DNA of 54,324 nucleotides from Rubrivivax sp. GTDB taxonomy: Bacteria; Pseudomonadota; Gammaproteobacteria; Burkholderiales; Burkholderiaceae_C. The stretch spans positions 7,175-61,498 of the forward strand of contig JALHOU010000006.1 in assembly GCA_022842825.1 (NCBI GenBank), given 5' to 3'. Numbering within the stretch: position 1 is the stretch's first letter; the number at the start of each line of letters is the position of its first letter. Below the pieces are notes generated by a model, which was not told the origin of the DNA, searched no databases, and saw nothing but the letters and a program-made list of their open reading frames with translations. Shown here piece after piece: positions 40,193-49,310 of the stretch. A program made the position numbers and the translations under genes.

Positions 40193-41207
40193 CTGCCCCG
40201 GTCTCAACGCCGTCATCCGCGCCGTCACACTCGCGCTCGCGCGCGAGTGCGGCGCCCGCATCACGGGTATCGAGCGGGGCTTTCACGGGCTGCTGACGCG
40301 GCGCGTGCGCGCCCTCGGCGTGCCAGACGTGGCCGGCATCCTGGCCGAGGGCGGCACGATCCTCGGCACGCACAACCGCTGCGACCCCTTCCGCTGGGAA
40401 GGCGCCGACCGCTCGGCGGCGGCGATGGCCTATGTGCGCGAGCTCGGCATCGACGCGCTGGTCGCCATCGGCGGCGACGGCACGATGCAGATCGCCGACC
40501 GCTTCCAGCATCTCGGGCTGCCGGTGGTGGGCGTGCCCAAGACCATCGACAACGACCTGCCCGACACCGACCGCTGCTTCGGCTTCGACAGCGCCGTGGC
40601 CGTGGTGGCCGAGGCGCTGGACCGGCTCGCGACCACGGCGCGCAGCCACGGCCGCGTCATGATCCTCGAAACCATGGGCCGCCACGCCGGCTGGATCGCA
40701 CTTGAAGGTGGGCTGGCGGGCGGGGCCGACGCCATCCTCATTCCCGAGTTGCCGTTCTCGCTGGCGGCCCTGGCCGAGCGGGCGCGCGAGCGGGATCGCG
40801 AAGGGTCGAGCCTGCTTGTCTGCATCGCCGAGGGCGTGCGCATCGAAGGCGAGGAGGTGGTGCGTGAGATCGTCGCCGACCCGGCCTCGCCGGTGCGCCT
40901 GGGCGGCGTGGGGCAGGTGTTGCAGCAGCGCCTGCAGCCGCTCGTGGGCAACGAGGTGCGCAGCACGTTGCTCGGGCACGTGCAGCGCGGCGGCACGCCC
41001 ACCGCCTTCGACCGCGTGCTGGCCACGCGCTACGGCGTGCATGCGGCCGAGCTGGTGGCTTCGGGGCGCTTCGGGCGCATGGTGGCGCTGCAGGGCGACC
41101 GTGTCACGAGCGTGCCGCTGGCCGACGTGGCCGGCCGTTCGCGCCCGGTGCCGGCCGACCACGAGTTGCTGCGTGCCGCCCGCGGCACCGGGGTGCTGCT
41201 CGGCTGA
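40137..41207 (+). CDS. pfkA: 6-phosphofructokinase
   Basis: 356 residues. PFK motifs: [39 protein letters not shown] (catalytic TIDND) and [11 protein letters not shown]. Gly115 occupies the position that is Gly in ATP-using enzymes, whereas Lys135 (PKTIDND) occupies the position usually Gly in ATP enzymes and Lys in pyrophosphate enzymes. This mixed pair is known from several bacterial subgroups, so the phosphate donor should be tested. The start lies inside the S10 gene (56-bp overlap, different frame). Confidence 0.93.
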   Translation: MHAATHRPPHVAILTGGGDCPGLNAVIRAVTLALARECGARITGIERGFHGLLTRRVRALGVPDVAGILAEGGTILGTHNRCDPFRWEGADRSAAAMAYVRELGIDALVAIGGDGTMQIADRFQHLGLPVVGVPKTIDNDLPDTDRCFGFDSAVAVVAEALDRLATTARSHGRVMILETMGRHAGWIALEGGLAGGADAILIPELPFSLAALAERARERDREGSSLLVCIAEGVRIEGEEVVREIVADPASPVRLGGVGQVLQQRLQPLVGNEVRSTLLGHVQRGGTPTAFDRVLATRYGVHAAELVASGRFGRMVALQGDRVTSVPLADVAGRSRPVPADHELLRAARGTGVLLG

Positions 41208-41255
41208 ACGTGTGCGCGGCCGGCGCGGCGCTCAGCACGTGGCGTGCGCCAGGGT

Positions 41256-42026
41256 TCACGCCGGATCGCGGATGTCGGCCACCGGCACGTTGCCGAAGCT
41301 GGCGCGCTCCAGGAACGCGACGATCTTCGCCGCGGCCATGGCCGGGCTCAGCAGCTGCCCGCCTTCGTGCAGGTCGACGAAGCGCGATCGCGCGGCAAAG
41401 GCGCGCGGATCGGCGCCGCGCAGCTGCACCTGCATGTCGGTGTCGATGACGCCGGGTGCCAACGAGACCACGCGTGCGCCGTGCGGACGCGCCGCCTCCT
41501 CGAGCGCCAGCGCCCGCGCGAGGTGGTCGAGGCCGGCCTTGGTGGCGCAGTAGGAAGCGGCCCCGGCCATCGCGCTGCGTCCGAGCCCCGAGGAGATGAA
41601 GAGCAGCCGGCGTTGCCCGCTCCAGCCGGCCGTGGCCCGCAGGAAGGCGGCGCTCAGTACCAGCGGCGCCTCGAGATTGACGCGCGCGGCCCGAGTGAGT
41701 TCGCGCAGGGGCACCTCGGACAGCGCGGCCGGCGTGCTCAACATGGCGGCGTTGTGGATGAAGCTCACCGAGCCCAGGCGGTCGCCCGCCAGCGCCGCGA
41801 GCCACGCGCCCAGGCGCTCGGCAAGTGGCACCGGCTCGGCGAGGTCGGCGCGCCAGTCTTCGTGCACGGCGCCCGCCACCGGCGGCAACTCGCAGGCGCC
41901 GCGCGACAGCGTGAGCAGCTGCGTACCCGGTGCGAACAGGGCCGCAGCGATGGCATGGCCCAGGCCGCGCGAAGCACCGGTGACGATGACGAGGCGGTCG
42001 GCGGTGGAGGTGGCTTCTCGGGGCAT
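41256..42026 (-). CDS. Short-chain dehydrogenase/reductase
   Basis: 256 residues from ATG 42024-42026. Classical SDR: cofactor motif TGASRGLGHAIA, the HNAA segment (SVSFIHNAAM), catalytic Ser in FISSGLGR and the YxxxK motif ASYCATKAGLDH. The basic/acidic residues after the Gly motif do not clearly settle NADH or NADPH. Substrate unknown; it resembles sepiapterin-reductase/YueD-like SDRs in length and LSRG after the second strand. It converges on pfkA, 48 bp away. Confidence 0.9.
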   Translation of the reverse strand: MPREATSTADRLVIVTGASRGLGHAIAAALFAPGTQLLTLSRGACELPPVAGAVHEDWRADLAEPVPLAERLGAWLAALAGDRLGSVSFIHNAAMLSTPAALSEVPLRELTRAARVNLEAPLVLSAAFLRATAGWSGQRRLLFISSGLGRSAMAGAASYCATKAGLDHLARALALEEAARPHGARVVSLAPGVIDTDMQVQLRGADPRAFAARSRFVDLHEGGQLLSPAMAAAKIVAFLERASFGNVPVADIRDPA

Positions 42027-42073
42027 GGGAGTGGAGTCTCCGGGGCAAGGATGGATGACAACAAGGCTGCCGG

Positions 42074-42712
42074 CTAGAAAGGCGGCTCGCTCGCGAAGAC
42101 GCAAGGCCGCTCGTCGCGCGGGTGAAGGAAGGCCAGTCGCGCTGCATGGAGAAGGAGCCGTGGCTCGACCTCGCCATCGTCGCCGTACAGCGGGTCGCCC
42201 ACGATGGCGTGGCCGATGCTGCACAGGTGCACGCGCAGCTGGTGCGCGCGCCCCGTCACGGGTTCGAGCTCCACGCGTGTGCGTCGGGCCGCGGCATCGT
42301 GCTGCAGCACTCGCCAGCGCGTGAGGGCAGGGCGTCCGTGCGCATGGTCGAGGTGCTGCCGCGGCCGCCGTGGCCAGTCGGCAGCCAGGGGTGCCTCGAT
42401 CGTGCCTGCCTGCGGCACCACGAGCCCGTGCACGACGGCGACATAACGCTTGTCGACGCGCCGCTCGGCAAACGCCGCGCTCAGGCGGCGCTGCGCGACG
42501 GCGCCGCGTGCGAAGAGCATGAGGCCGGAGGTGGCCATGTCGAGCCGGTGCACGACGCGCGCGTCGGGCCAGCGCGCGGCGACGCGCGCACTGAGGCAGT
42601 CCTGCTTGTCCTCGCCACGCCCCGGCACGGCCAGCAACCCGGCAGGCTTGTCGACGACGACGAGGTCGTCGTCTTCGTGCCAGACCATCGAACCCTGCAT
42701 GGCAAGGAGCAT
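42074..42712 (-). CDS. RluA-family pseudouridine synthase
   Basis: 212 residues from ATG 42710-42712 (a second ATG is five codons on). Catalytic motif VHRLDMATSGLMLFAR with the nucleophilic Asp, preceded by the family start VVVDKPAGLLAVPGRG and followed by VTGRAHQLRVHL and HAIVGDPLYG. No S4 domain is present, as in RluA, which modifies 23S rRNA and tRNA. The exact target uridines cannot be assigned. The gene ends 47 bp from the SDR on the same strand. Confidence 0.92.
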   Translation of the reverse strand: MLLAMQGSMVWHEDDDLVVVDKPAGLLAVPGRGEDKQDCLSARVAARWPDARVVHRLDMATSGLMLFARGAVAQRRLSAAFAERRVDKRYVAVVHGLVVPQAGTIEAPLAADWPRRPRQHLDHAHGRPALTRWRVLQHDAAARRTRVELEPVTGRAHQLRVHLCSIGHAIVGDPLYGDDGEVEPRLLLHAARLAFLHPRDERPCVFASEPPF

Positions 42713-43169
42713 AGCGATCGTGGCCCGCCGGCATCGGTCCGACGGGGGACGGTTCGGCACCCGACAGGCGCAGAGCGCGAGAGCCCCTCTTGCATGGGCC
42801 TTGACGCCGGCGGCGCGCGCGGGCACAGTGCGCCCCGCCGCGAGCATTCGCAGCGCTTCGGTCCGGCGCTCGCCGGTTCCACCCACCACCGCCACAGGAG
42901 GCTTGCCATGCGAAACACTGACATTGCCCCCCTGTCGGCCCGTGGCAAGCGCGCCTCGCGCGCCATCGCCAGGCGCTGAACCGTTCTTCGTTTCTGTACG
43001 CCGCCACGCGCGACGCAGCGAAGCCGGTCCTGAGCCCACGTGACCTGAGCGTCACGGTCCGACAAGCCTCGATTCCCTGAGCGCCGCATGGCGCGGCTTC
43101 GTGCCGCGCGTGAGGCATCCGGGCGGCCGCGTGCGGTCGCCCTGCTTGATCGACGACGGATACACACCG
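42713..43169. other. 457-bp intergenic region before rsgA
   Basis: The stretch holds one plausible small ORF (42908-42979, listed separately) with a possible promoter TTGACG (42801-42806) and CACAGT (42824-42829), 17 bp apart. Bases 42980-43169 contain no convincing gene; they would be a long leader for rsgA. I see no terminator with a T-tract. Confidence 0.5.
42908..42979 (+). CDS. 23-residue basic peptide with strong ribosome site
   Basis: ATG 42908-42910 is preceded by AGGAGG (42896-42901) at an ideal 6-nt spacing, the strongest such site in the window. The peptide starts MRNTDIAPLSARGKR and ends ASRAIARR, with seven Lys/Arg residues. No similarity is recognised. It could be a true small protein or a leader peptide regulating rsgA, whose start is 190 bp downstream. 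Coding is inferred from the ribosome site alone. Confidence 0.45.
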   Translation: MRNTDIAPLSARGKRASRAIARR

Positions 43170-44270
43170 ATGTGGAATGAAGAATCTTGGGCGCGCCTGC
43201 GCGCCATCGGGCTCGCGCCGGCCATGGCGCAACAGGCGTTGTCGCGCCTGCAGGCAGAAGCGGCGGCAGGCGAGCCGGCCGGCCCCGTGCTGATGCGCGT
43301 GGCGCAAGTGCAGCGCGAGGGCCTGCACCTGCACGATGGCCAGCGCGAACATCCGGCGCGCCTGCTGCCGGCGCTGCGTGCCGAACTGGCCGCCCAGGCC
43401 GATGCCGCCGCCGTGGGCGACTGGGTGCTCGCCACCCGCAATGCCTATGGCGAGTGGTGGGTGGGCGAACGACTGCCGCCGCTCAACCAGCTCGCGCGCC
43501 GCCTGCACGATGGCCGCGACAGGGTCGAACGCGTGGTCATCGTGAGCAACGTCGACACGGCCATGCTCGTGATGGGCCTGGACCACGATTTCAACCTGCG
43601 CCGCCTCGAGCGCTATGTGGCCCTCGTGCGCATGGCCGGCGTTCTGCCGCTGGTCGTGCTGACCAAGGCCGACCTGTGCGACGACGTCCCGGCGCGCCAA
43701 GCGACTGCGCAGGCCCTGCTGCCGGCCGGCGCGGTGGCGGTCGCCTTGAACGCGCTCGGCGACGAGCCCGCGGCACAGCTTCGGCCCTGGCTCGGCGCCG
43801 GACAGACGGCGGTGATGCTGGGCTCCAGCGGCGCCGGCAAGAGCACGCTGACGAACGCGCTGGTCGGGCGCGATGTCCAGCCTACGCAGGCCAACCGGTC
43901 GGGCGACAACCGCGGCCGTCACACGACGACGGCACGTGTGCTGCACCGTGCAGCGGCGGGCGGCTGCATCATCGACACGCCGGGCCTGCGCACGTTGCGC
44001 CTGGATGGTGACGCGCATGCGCTGGAGCAGGTGTTCGAGGACATCGCCGAGCGTGCCGCCGGCTGCCGCTTCCGCAACTGCCGGCACGATGGCGAACCCG
44101 GCTGCGCGGTGCGCGGCGTGGTGCCTGACGAGCGCCTGCGCAACTGGGCCAAGCTGCAGCGCGAGGCGCGTCGCGACACGCTCACCGCGCTGGAGCGCAA
44201 GGTGCAGATCTCGGCGTGGAAGGCGCGTGCGCGCGGCGCGCGCCAGCGCACGTTGGCCAAGCGGGGCTGA
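43170..44270 (+). CDS. rsgA: Small-subunit biogenesis GTPase RsgA (YjeQ)
   Basis: 366 residues from ATG 43170. It has the circularly permuted GTPase order: G4 (LTKADL) first, then G1 (LGSSGAGKSTL) and G3 (IDTPGLRTL). The C-terminal zinc motif CRFRNCRHDGEPGC (C-x4-C-x-H-x5-C) follows, and an N-terminal OB-like domain precedes. It checks maturation of the 30S decoding centre. An in-frame GTG at 43101 is possible but lacks support. Confidence 0.94.
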   Translation: MWNEESWARLRAIGLAPAMAQQALSRLQAEAAAGEPAGPVLMRVAQVQREGLHLHDGQREHPARLLPALRAELAAQADAAAVGDWVLATRNAYGEWWVGERLPPLNQLARRLHDGRDRVERVVIVSNVDTAMLVMGLDHDFNLRRLERYVALVRMAGVLPLVVLTKADLCDDVPARQATAQALLPAGAVAVALNALGDEPAAQLRPWLGAGQTAVMLGSSGAGKSTLTNALVGRDVQPTQANRSGDNRGRHTTTARVLHRAAAGGCIIDTPGLRTLRLDGDAHALEQVFEDIAERAAGCRFRNCRHDGEPGCAVRGVVPDERLRNWAKLQREARRDTLTALERKVQISAWKARARGARQRTLAKRG

Positions 44271-44283
44271 AGCGGTCGGGACC

Positions 44284-44400
44284 CATGCCGAGCTGTTGCA
44301 CCCATGCGTCGCATCGATTCGTCGCACCGATTCGTTGTGCCGAGCCGTTGCATGGCGCTCTCGCACCGAGCTGCTGCACCGAGCCGATGCGCAGCCTGTT
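44284..44400. repeat. Nine degenerate 13-bp tandem repeats
   Basis: Nine consecutive 13-bp units start at 44284, 44297, 44310, 44323, 44336, 44349, 44362, 44375 and 44388. The best copies are CGCATCGATTCGT, CGCACCGATTCGT, CGCACCGAGCTGC and TGCACCGAGCCGA; a consensus is YGCACCGAKYCGT. The block begins 14 bp after the rsgA stop. Codon-free period 13 and several mismatches indicate an old minisatellite rather than a coding repeat. Confidence 0.8.
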
Positions 44401-44708
44401 CAAGTGACCCGATGACCCCGGTGCCACGCCCCCCGGTTGCCGGCCCCGTGCCGCCGTGCCGGTGCGCCCCGCTGCCTGCTCGACGCGCGCGAGCCCGGCA
44501 GCCGGGCTCACCGACGCGGCCGTGCCGGGCTGGACCAAGGCGTCGCGCCGGGCCAGTGCGGGAAAACGCCGCCACCCCAGCGCCGCCACGGCGATCGTGC
44601 CGAGACCCACCGGCACCACCGACCCGCTGGGCCAGGCCGGCGGCGGTGGCGCGGCACTCGCGCAGCGGAACCGCCGTCGCGGATGCGATGGGCGCGGCGC
44701 TGCCGCGC
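44401..44708. other. Non-annotated stretch between repeat block and glpQ
   Basis: No gene can be called with confidence. On the minus strand one frame stays open across it with high G/C third positions and encodes a hydrophobic stretch VVPVGLGTIAVAALGW followed by RRFPALARR (about 44550-44622). It lacks a convincing start codon and ribosome site and runs on into the repeat block, so I leave it uncalled. Confidence 0.3.
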
Positions 44709-45692
44709 TCAATGCAAGGGAGGCGGCAGCGCCATCCCCCGCTTCGCCATCGCCACGCGCACGCGGTCGGGGTAGTCGCTGATGAGGCCGTCGACGCGCC
44801 AGTCGAGCAGGCGCTCGATGACGGCGGGATCGTTCACCGTCCACGGCACCACCTTGAGCCCGAGGGCACGTGCCTCGGCCAGCAGCGCCTCGGTGAGGTC
44901 GCCGTGGAAGGGGGACCAGATGGCCGCGCCGGCGGCCTTCACCATGCGTGGCAGCGAGCCGTCGTGGGCGGCCAGCGTCTGCCCGGCCGTCCACCGCCCG
45001 TCGGCGATGTTGTCGAGGAACTTCTGCTGCGCACTCAGCGCCACGGTCGGAATCTCGGGTGCCAGGCGTTGCACGACCGCCAGCGTGCGCCAGTCGAAGC
45101 TCTGGATCGTCACGCGCGTGGCCATGCCGTGCTTGCGCACCACGTCGAGCACCGCTTTGGCGAACGGTTCCGCTTCCGGGGTCAGCTCGGGCGTCGTCGG
45201 GTTGAGCTTGGTCTCGATGTTGAAGCGCACCGCGCCGGCGCCGCGCCGCGCCACCTCGTCGAACAGCGCCGAGAGCGTCGGCAGCCGCTCGCCGTCGCTG
45301 CTGCGTTGCTCGGGCCATTGCTGCAGGTAGCGCGAGCCGGGCCTGGCGCGACCGACGTCGTGGCGCTGCAACTCGGCCAGCGTCGACTGGATGATCGCCG
45401 GGCCGGGCTCGTCGATCCAGCGGCCCGAGGCATCACGCGTGAAGGCCGCGTTCAGGCGCGGGTCGTGCGTGACGACCACCTCGCCGTCGCGCGTGACGTG
45501 CACGTCCAGCTCCAAAGTGTGCACGCCCATCGCGAGCGCGGTGCGGAAAGCCGCGAGCGTGTTCTCGGGCGCGTGGCCGCGTGCGCCGCGATGCCCCTGC
45601 AGGTCGAAGGCGGCCGCGGCGCCGGCCAGCAGCAAGGCCGCCAGGCCGGCCCCCAGGCAGGCCGCGCCGCTGCGCAGCTGCCGCAACAGCAT
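44709..45692 (-). CDS. glpQ: Exported glycerophosphodiester phosphodiesterase
   Basis: 327 residues from ATG 45690-45692, which gives a clean signal peptide (LRSGAACLGAGLAALLLAGAAAA). An in-frame ATG at 45750-45752 with AAGG upstream is possible. GDPD motifs: QGHRGARGHAPENT (catalytic His/Arg), LELDVHVTRDGEVVVTHD with metal-binding Glu/Asp, FNIETKLNP, and SPFHGDLTE. It hydrolyses glycerophosphodiesters to glycerol 3-phosphate and alcohol in the periplasm. Divergent from the kinase gene, 150 bp apart. Confidence 0.92.
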   Translation of the reverse strand: MLLRQLRSGAACLGAGLAALLLAGAAAAFDLQGHRGARGHAPENTLAAFRTALAMGVHTLELDVHVTRDGEVVVTHDPRLNAAFTRDASGRWIDEPGPAIIQSTLAELQRHDVGRARPGSRYLQQWPEQRSSDGERLPTLSALFDEVARRGAGAVRFNIETKLNPTTPELTPEAEPFAKAVLDVVRKHGMATRVTIQSFDWRTLAVVQRLAPEIPTVALSAQQKFLDNIADGRWTAGQTLAAHDGSLPRMVKAAGAAIWSPFHGDLTEALLAEARALGLKVVPWTVNDPAVIERLLDWRVDGLISDYPDRVRVAMAKRGMALPPPLH

Positions 45693-45842
45693 GCGATGCG
45701 GGAACGCGCCGGTGGGAGCGGGACGTGCGGCACAAGTGCCGTGCTCGTGCATCCCTTGCCTGCGCGTCACCTGTCTCGGGGATTTCGGCCGTGTCCGCAT
45801 GGAACCTCCCTGATAAGCTCGTTCGCACCTTCCCCGACGGTC

Positions 45843-47534
45843 ATGCCCGAAGCCGCACGCGCGACTCCCGAATCCATCAGCGCCCTGCCAACGGGCACCC
45901 GACTGGGGGAGTTCGAGATCAGGAGCCTGCTCGGGGTGGGGGGCTTCGGCATTGTCTACCTCGCCTTCGACCATGCACTCGAGCGCGAGGTGGCGATCAA
46001 GGAGTACATGCCGGCCTCCATGGCCGGCCGCACCGAGACGCTGCATGTCTCGCTGCGCTCGAAGAGCGACACCGAGGTCTTCGCCCTCGGGCTGAAGTCG
46101 TTTGTCAACGAGGCGCGGCTGCTGGCGCGATTCGACCATCCTTCGCTGATCAAGGTGCACCGCTTCTGGCAGGGTAACGGCACGGCGTACATGGCCATGC
46201 CGGTGCTGCGCGGGCAGACGCTGAAGGAGCTGCGCCGCAGGCATGGCCGGTGCCCCGAGGAGGCGTGGATCCGCGCCATGCTGCCGCCCCTGCTGGGTGC
46301 GCTGGAGCGGCTTCACCAGGCGGGCGTGTATCACCGCGACATCTCGCCCGACAACATCCAAGTCGAGGCCGACGGGCGGCCCGTGCTGCTGGACTTCGGC
46401 GCCGCGCGCCACGTCATCGGTGGCAAGACGCATGCGCTGACGGCCATCCTCAAGCCCGCCTACGCCCCCATCGAGCAGTTCGGCGAGACGGACATGGTCC
46501 GGCAGGGACCGTGGACCGACCTGTACGCGCTCGGCGCGACGCTGCACTACCTGTTGCTGGGCCACCCGCCGGCTCCCGCCACGGCGCGCATGGTGTCCAA
46601 CGAGGGCGCCGGCCTCGCGCCAGCGGCCGTGCCCGGCTGCTCGCCCGAGTTGCTGGCCATGGTCGACTGGATGCTGGCGCCGCGTCCGGCCGAGCGGCCG
46701 CAGAGTGTGGCCGACCTGATGGCCGTGGTCGAGCGCCGCGCGCCCGTGCCGCCACACATCCTGGCCGCGCCGCCGCCGGATGCCGCCTCGCGGTTGAACG
46801 CGGCGCGTGCGGCGCCGCACGCGGTGACGGTGCCGCTCGAAGAAGTGCGGTCCGCCGACCTGGCGCTCGATCTGCTTGACGCAGCGCACGATGCGACTCC
46901 GCCGCGCCGGGTCCACGGTCGGGCCGCCTTGGCGCCTGCGCAGGCGACCTCGGTGCCGGCGGAAACCCTCGCCATGGCGGCCGACGATGCGCATCGTCTT
47001 CCGCCGCCGCCCGCGCGCTCGCGCGCCCTGCCGCTCGTCCTGGCCGTCGCGGCCTTGGCCGGCGCGGTGGGGTACTTCGGCTGGCGCATGCGGACGGCGG
47101 CCGATGCGGTGGCTGCGCCGGTACCGGCGGCCTCGGCGGCGATCTCCCCCTCTGCCGCCGCTGCGCCGTCCGCGCCCTCCGCGCCACCGGCGCCCGACGC
47201 CGCGGAGACTGCGGCCTCGGCCACGATGTCGATGCCGGTGGCTGCGTCGGCCGCGGCGGCAGCGCCCGAGGCAACTTCCACGCCGATGCAAGCCGGTGCC
47301 GGCGCGCTGCCCGTCACCGCCCAAGCCGCCTCCGCCTCGGCGGCCGCGGCGCTGCACCAGCCCGCCCCGCCGCGTCCACGGGCCACCTCACCATCGACCA
47401 TCTGCCGTGGCCGCAACGAGCTGTCACACTACATCTGCATGGAACGCGAATGTGCCCGGCCGGCTTTCAGCAACCTCCCCGAGTGCCAGGCCGCGCGCCT
47501 GCAGGCAGCTCCCCGTGACGCGGCCCGACCCTGA
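45843..47534 (+). CDS. Membrane-bound Ser/Thr protein kinase
   Basis: 563 residues. The Hanks-type kinase domain (about 22-290) has GVGGFGIVY (Gly loop), VAIKEYMP (Lys), YHRDISPDNI with catalytic Asp166, and LLDFGAARH (DFG). A Pro/Ala-rich linker leads to one transmembrane helix (about 396-413, LPLVLAVAALAGAVGYFGW), a second Ala/Pro-rich part, and a C-terminal cysteine-containing segment CRGRNELSHYICMERECARPAF outside the membrane. Kinases of this build often act with FHA proteins and type VI secretion; the FHA protein at 16295-17470 is a candidate partner. Target unknown. Confidence 0.92.
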   Translation: MPEAARATPESISALPTGTRLGEFEIRSLLGVGGFGIVYLAFDHALEREVAIKEYMPASMAGRTETLHVSLRSKSDTEVFALGLKSFVNEARLLARFDHPSLIKVHRFWQGNGTAYMAMPVLRGQTLKELRRRHGRCPEEAWIRAMLPPLLGALERLHQAGVYHRDISPDNIQVEADGRPVLLDFGAARHVIGGKTHALTAILKPAYAPIEQFGETDMVRQGPWTDLYALGATLHYLLLGHPPAPATARMVSNEGAGLAPAAVPGCSPELLAMVDWMLAPRPAERPQSVADLMAVVERRAPVPPHILAAPPPDAASRLNAARAAPHAVTVPLEEVRSADLALDLLDAAHDATPPRRVHGRAALAPAQATSVPAETLAMAADDAHRLPPPPARSRALPLVLAVAALAGAVGYFGWRMRTAADAVAAPVPAASAAISPSAAAAPSAPSAPPAPDAAETAASATMSMPVAASAAAAAPEATSTPMQAGAGALPVTAQAASASAAAALHQPAPPRPRATSPSTICRGRNELSHYICMERECARPAFSNLPECQAARLQAAPRDAARP

Positions 47535-49245
47535 GGCGCCACAGGCGCACGGCCACGGGGCCGGAGAACCCCGCCATGCGGCCATCTGGCCGCGGCGGTT
47601 GCCGCGAAGGTTGGCGATCCCCGAAACCTCCCTGTGGTTCAACCTGGAGGTCAGCGCGCGTCGCTACCCCGACAAGGCTGCCTATGTCTTCTTCGGCCGC
47701 GCGCTCACCTTCGGCGGGTTGCACGCCCGGGCCGAAGCACTCGCCGGCTGGCTGCAGGCCAGGGGGCTGGCGCGCGGCGACCGGGTGCTGCTGTTCATGC
47801 AGAACTGCCCGCAATTCGTCATCGCCTTCTATGCCGTGCAGCGGGCCGATGCGGTGGTGGTGCCGGTCAATCCGATGAACAAGGCCGACGAGTTCGGCCA
47901 CTACATCACCGACCCCGAAGCGCGCTTCGCGATCACGAGCGCCGACCTCGCTGCCATCGTCGCCGAGGCGAACGCGCGCCTGCCCGAGGCGGCGCGGCTG
48001 AAGCACGTCGTCGCCACGCGCCTGTGCGACACCCTGCCCGACGTGCTCGATGAAGCCGAGCGTCCGGCCGCGGCCATCCACGACTGGCTGCAGGCCGACC
48101 CGCCGTTGCCGGCGGGCTGCGTGCGTTTCACCGATGCGCTGGCGGCAGGGCACCGACCTGCCGGGCCGCCGCGCGCGGGCCCGGACGACCTGGCGCTGCT
48201 GCCCTACACCTCGGGCACCACGGGGCTGCCCAAGGGCTGCATGCACACGCACCGCACGCTCATGGCCAACGTGGTCGGCGGCGGGCTGTGGAGCCATGCC
48301 AGCGCCGAGTCGGTGTCGCTCGCGGTGGTGCCGATGTTCCACATCACCGGCATGATGTACAGCGTGCTCGGGAACATCTTCCTGGGCAGCACCTTGGTGC
48401 TGTTGCCGCGCTGGGACCGCGAGCTGGCCGGGCGCCTGATCTCGCGCCACCGCGTCACGCACTGGACCTGCATCCCGACGATGGTCATCGACCTCTTCGG
48501 CAGCCCCAGCTACAAGAGCTTCGACCTCTCGAGCCTGCGCTACGTGAGCGGCGGCGGCGCGGCCATGCCGCATGCGGTGGCCGAGCGGCTGCGCGACGAG
48601 TTCGGCCTCACGTTCGCCGAGGGCTACGGCCTCACCGAGACCGCCGCGCCCTCGCACGCCAATCCGCCGGAACGCGCCAAGCTGCAGTGCCTGGGCATCC
48701 CCATCTTTGGCGTCGACAGCCGCATCGTGGACCCCGACACGCTGGCCGAGTTGCCTGCCGGCGAGGCCGGCGAGATCGTCACGCACGGGCCGATGGTCTT
48801 CAAGGGCTACTGGCGCCATCCGCAGGCCACGAAGGCCGCATTCATCGAGATCGACGGCAAGCCCTTCTTCCGCACCGGCGACCTCGGCCGCATGGACGAG
48901 GAGGGCTACTTCTTCATGACCGACCGCCTGAAGCGCATGATCAATGCGAGCGGCTTCAAAGTCTGGCCGAGCGAGGTGGAGTTGCTGCTCTTCAAGTGCC
49001 CCTGGGTGCAGGAGGCCTGCGTCATCGCGGCCAAGGATGCCTACCGCGGCGAGACGGTGAAGGCGGTGGTGGTGGTGCGCGCCGAGTCGGTGGGCCAGGT
49101 GCGCCCCGAGGACCTCGTCGCCTGGGCGCGAGAGCACATGGCCGCCTACAAGGTGCCGCGCCTCGTCGAGTTCGTCGACGCGCTGCCCAAGAGCGGCAGC
49201 GGCAAGGTCATGTGGCGGCTGCTGCAGGAGCGCGAGGGCCCCTGA
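47515..49245 (+). CDS. AMP-forming acyl-CoA synthetase
   Basis: 576 residues if GTG 47515 is used; TTG 47599 or 47611 would shorten it by 28 or 32. The upstream start is preferred because relatives keep a WPxRLPxxLxxPxTSLWxNLE segment that the later TTGs would cut. Adenylation motifs: LPYTSGTTGLPKGCMHTH, EGYGLTETAAPSH, FRTGDLGRMDEEGYFF and the catalytic-lysine region LPKSGSGKVMWR. It activates a carboxylic acid to its CoA thioester through an acyl-AMP. The chain or aromatic specificity is unclear. Its start overlaps the kinase end by 20 bp. Confidence 0.88.
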   Translation: MTRPDPEAPQAHGHGAGEPRHAAIWPRRLPRRLAIPETSLWFNLEVSARRYPDKAAYVFFGRALTFGGLHARAEALAGWLQARGLARGDRVLLFMQNCPQFVIAFYAVQRADAVVVPVNPMNKADEFGHYITDPEARFAITSADLAAIVAEANARLPEAARLKHVVATRLCDTLPDVLDEAERPAAAIHDWLQADPPLPAGCVRFTDALAAGHRPAGPPRAGPDDLALLPYTSGTTGLPKGCMHTHRTLMANVVGGGLWSHASAESVSLAVVPMFHITGMMYSVLGNIFLGSTLVLLPRWDRELAGRLISRHRVTHWTCIPTMVIDLFGSPSYKSFDLSSLRYVSGGGAAMPHAVAERLRDEFGLTFAEGYGLTETAAPSHANPPERAKLQCLGIPIFGVDSRIVDPDTLAELPAGEAGEIVTHGPMVFKGYWRHPQATKAAFIEIDGKPFFRTGDLGRMDEEGYFFMTDRLKRMINASGFKVWPSEVELLLFKCPWVQEACVIAAKDAYRGETVKAVVVVRAESVGQVRPEDLVAWAREHMAAYKVPRLVEFVDALPKSGSGKVMWRLLQEREGP

Positions 49246-49310
49246 GCACGCCGGTGCAGCGTGCGTGCCCGGCCGTCGAGGTGTCGGACTGGCGCGCCGG
49301 GCGCCCGCGC

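Noticed and set aside
44284-44400. CRISPR array
   Set aside because: Units are 13 bp, directly abutting and degenerate, with no spacers and no cas genes.
45729-45740. Dyad GGCAC-AA-GTGCC upstream of glpQ
   Set aside because: Short, single, in a region of extreme GC content, and lacks a partner element or clear promoter overlap.
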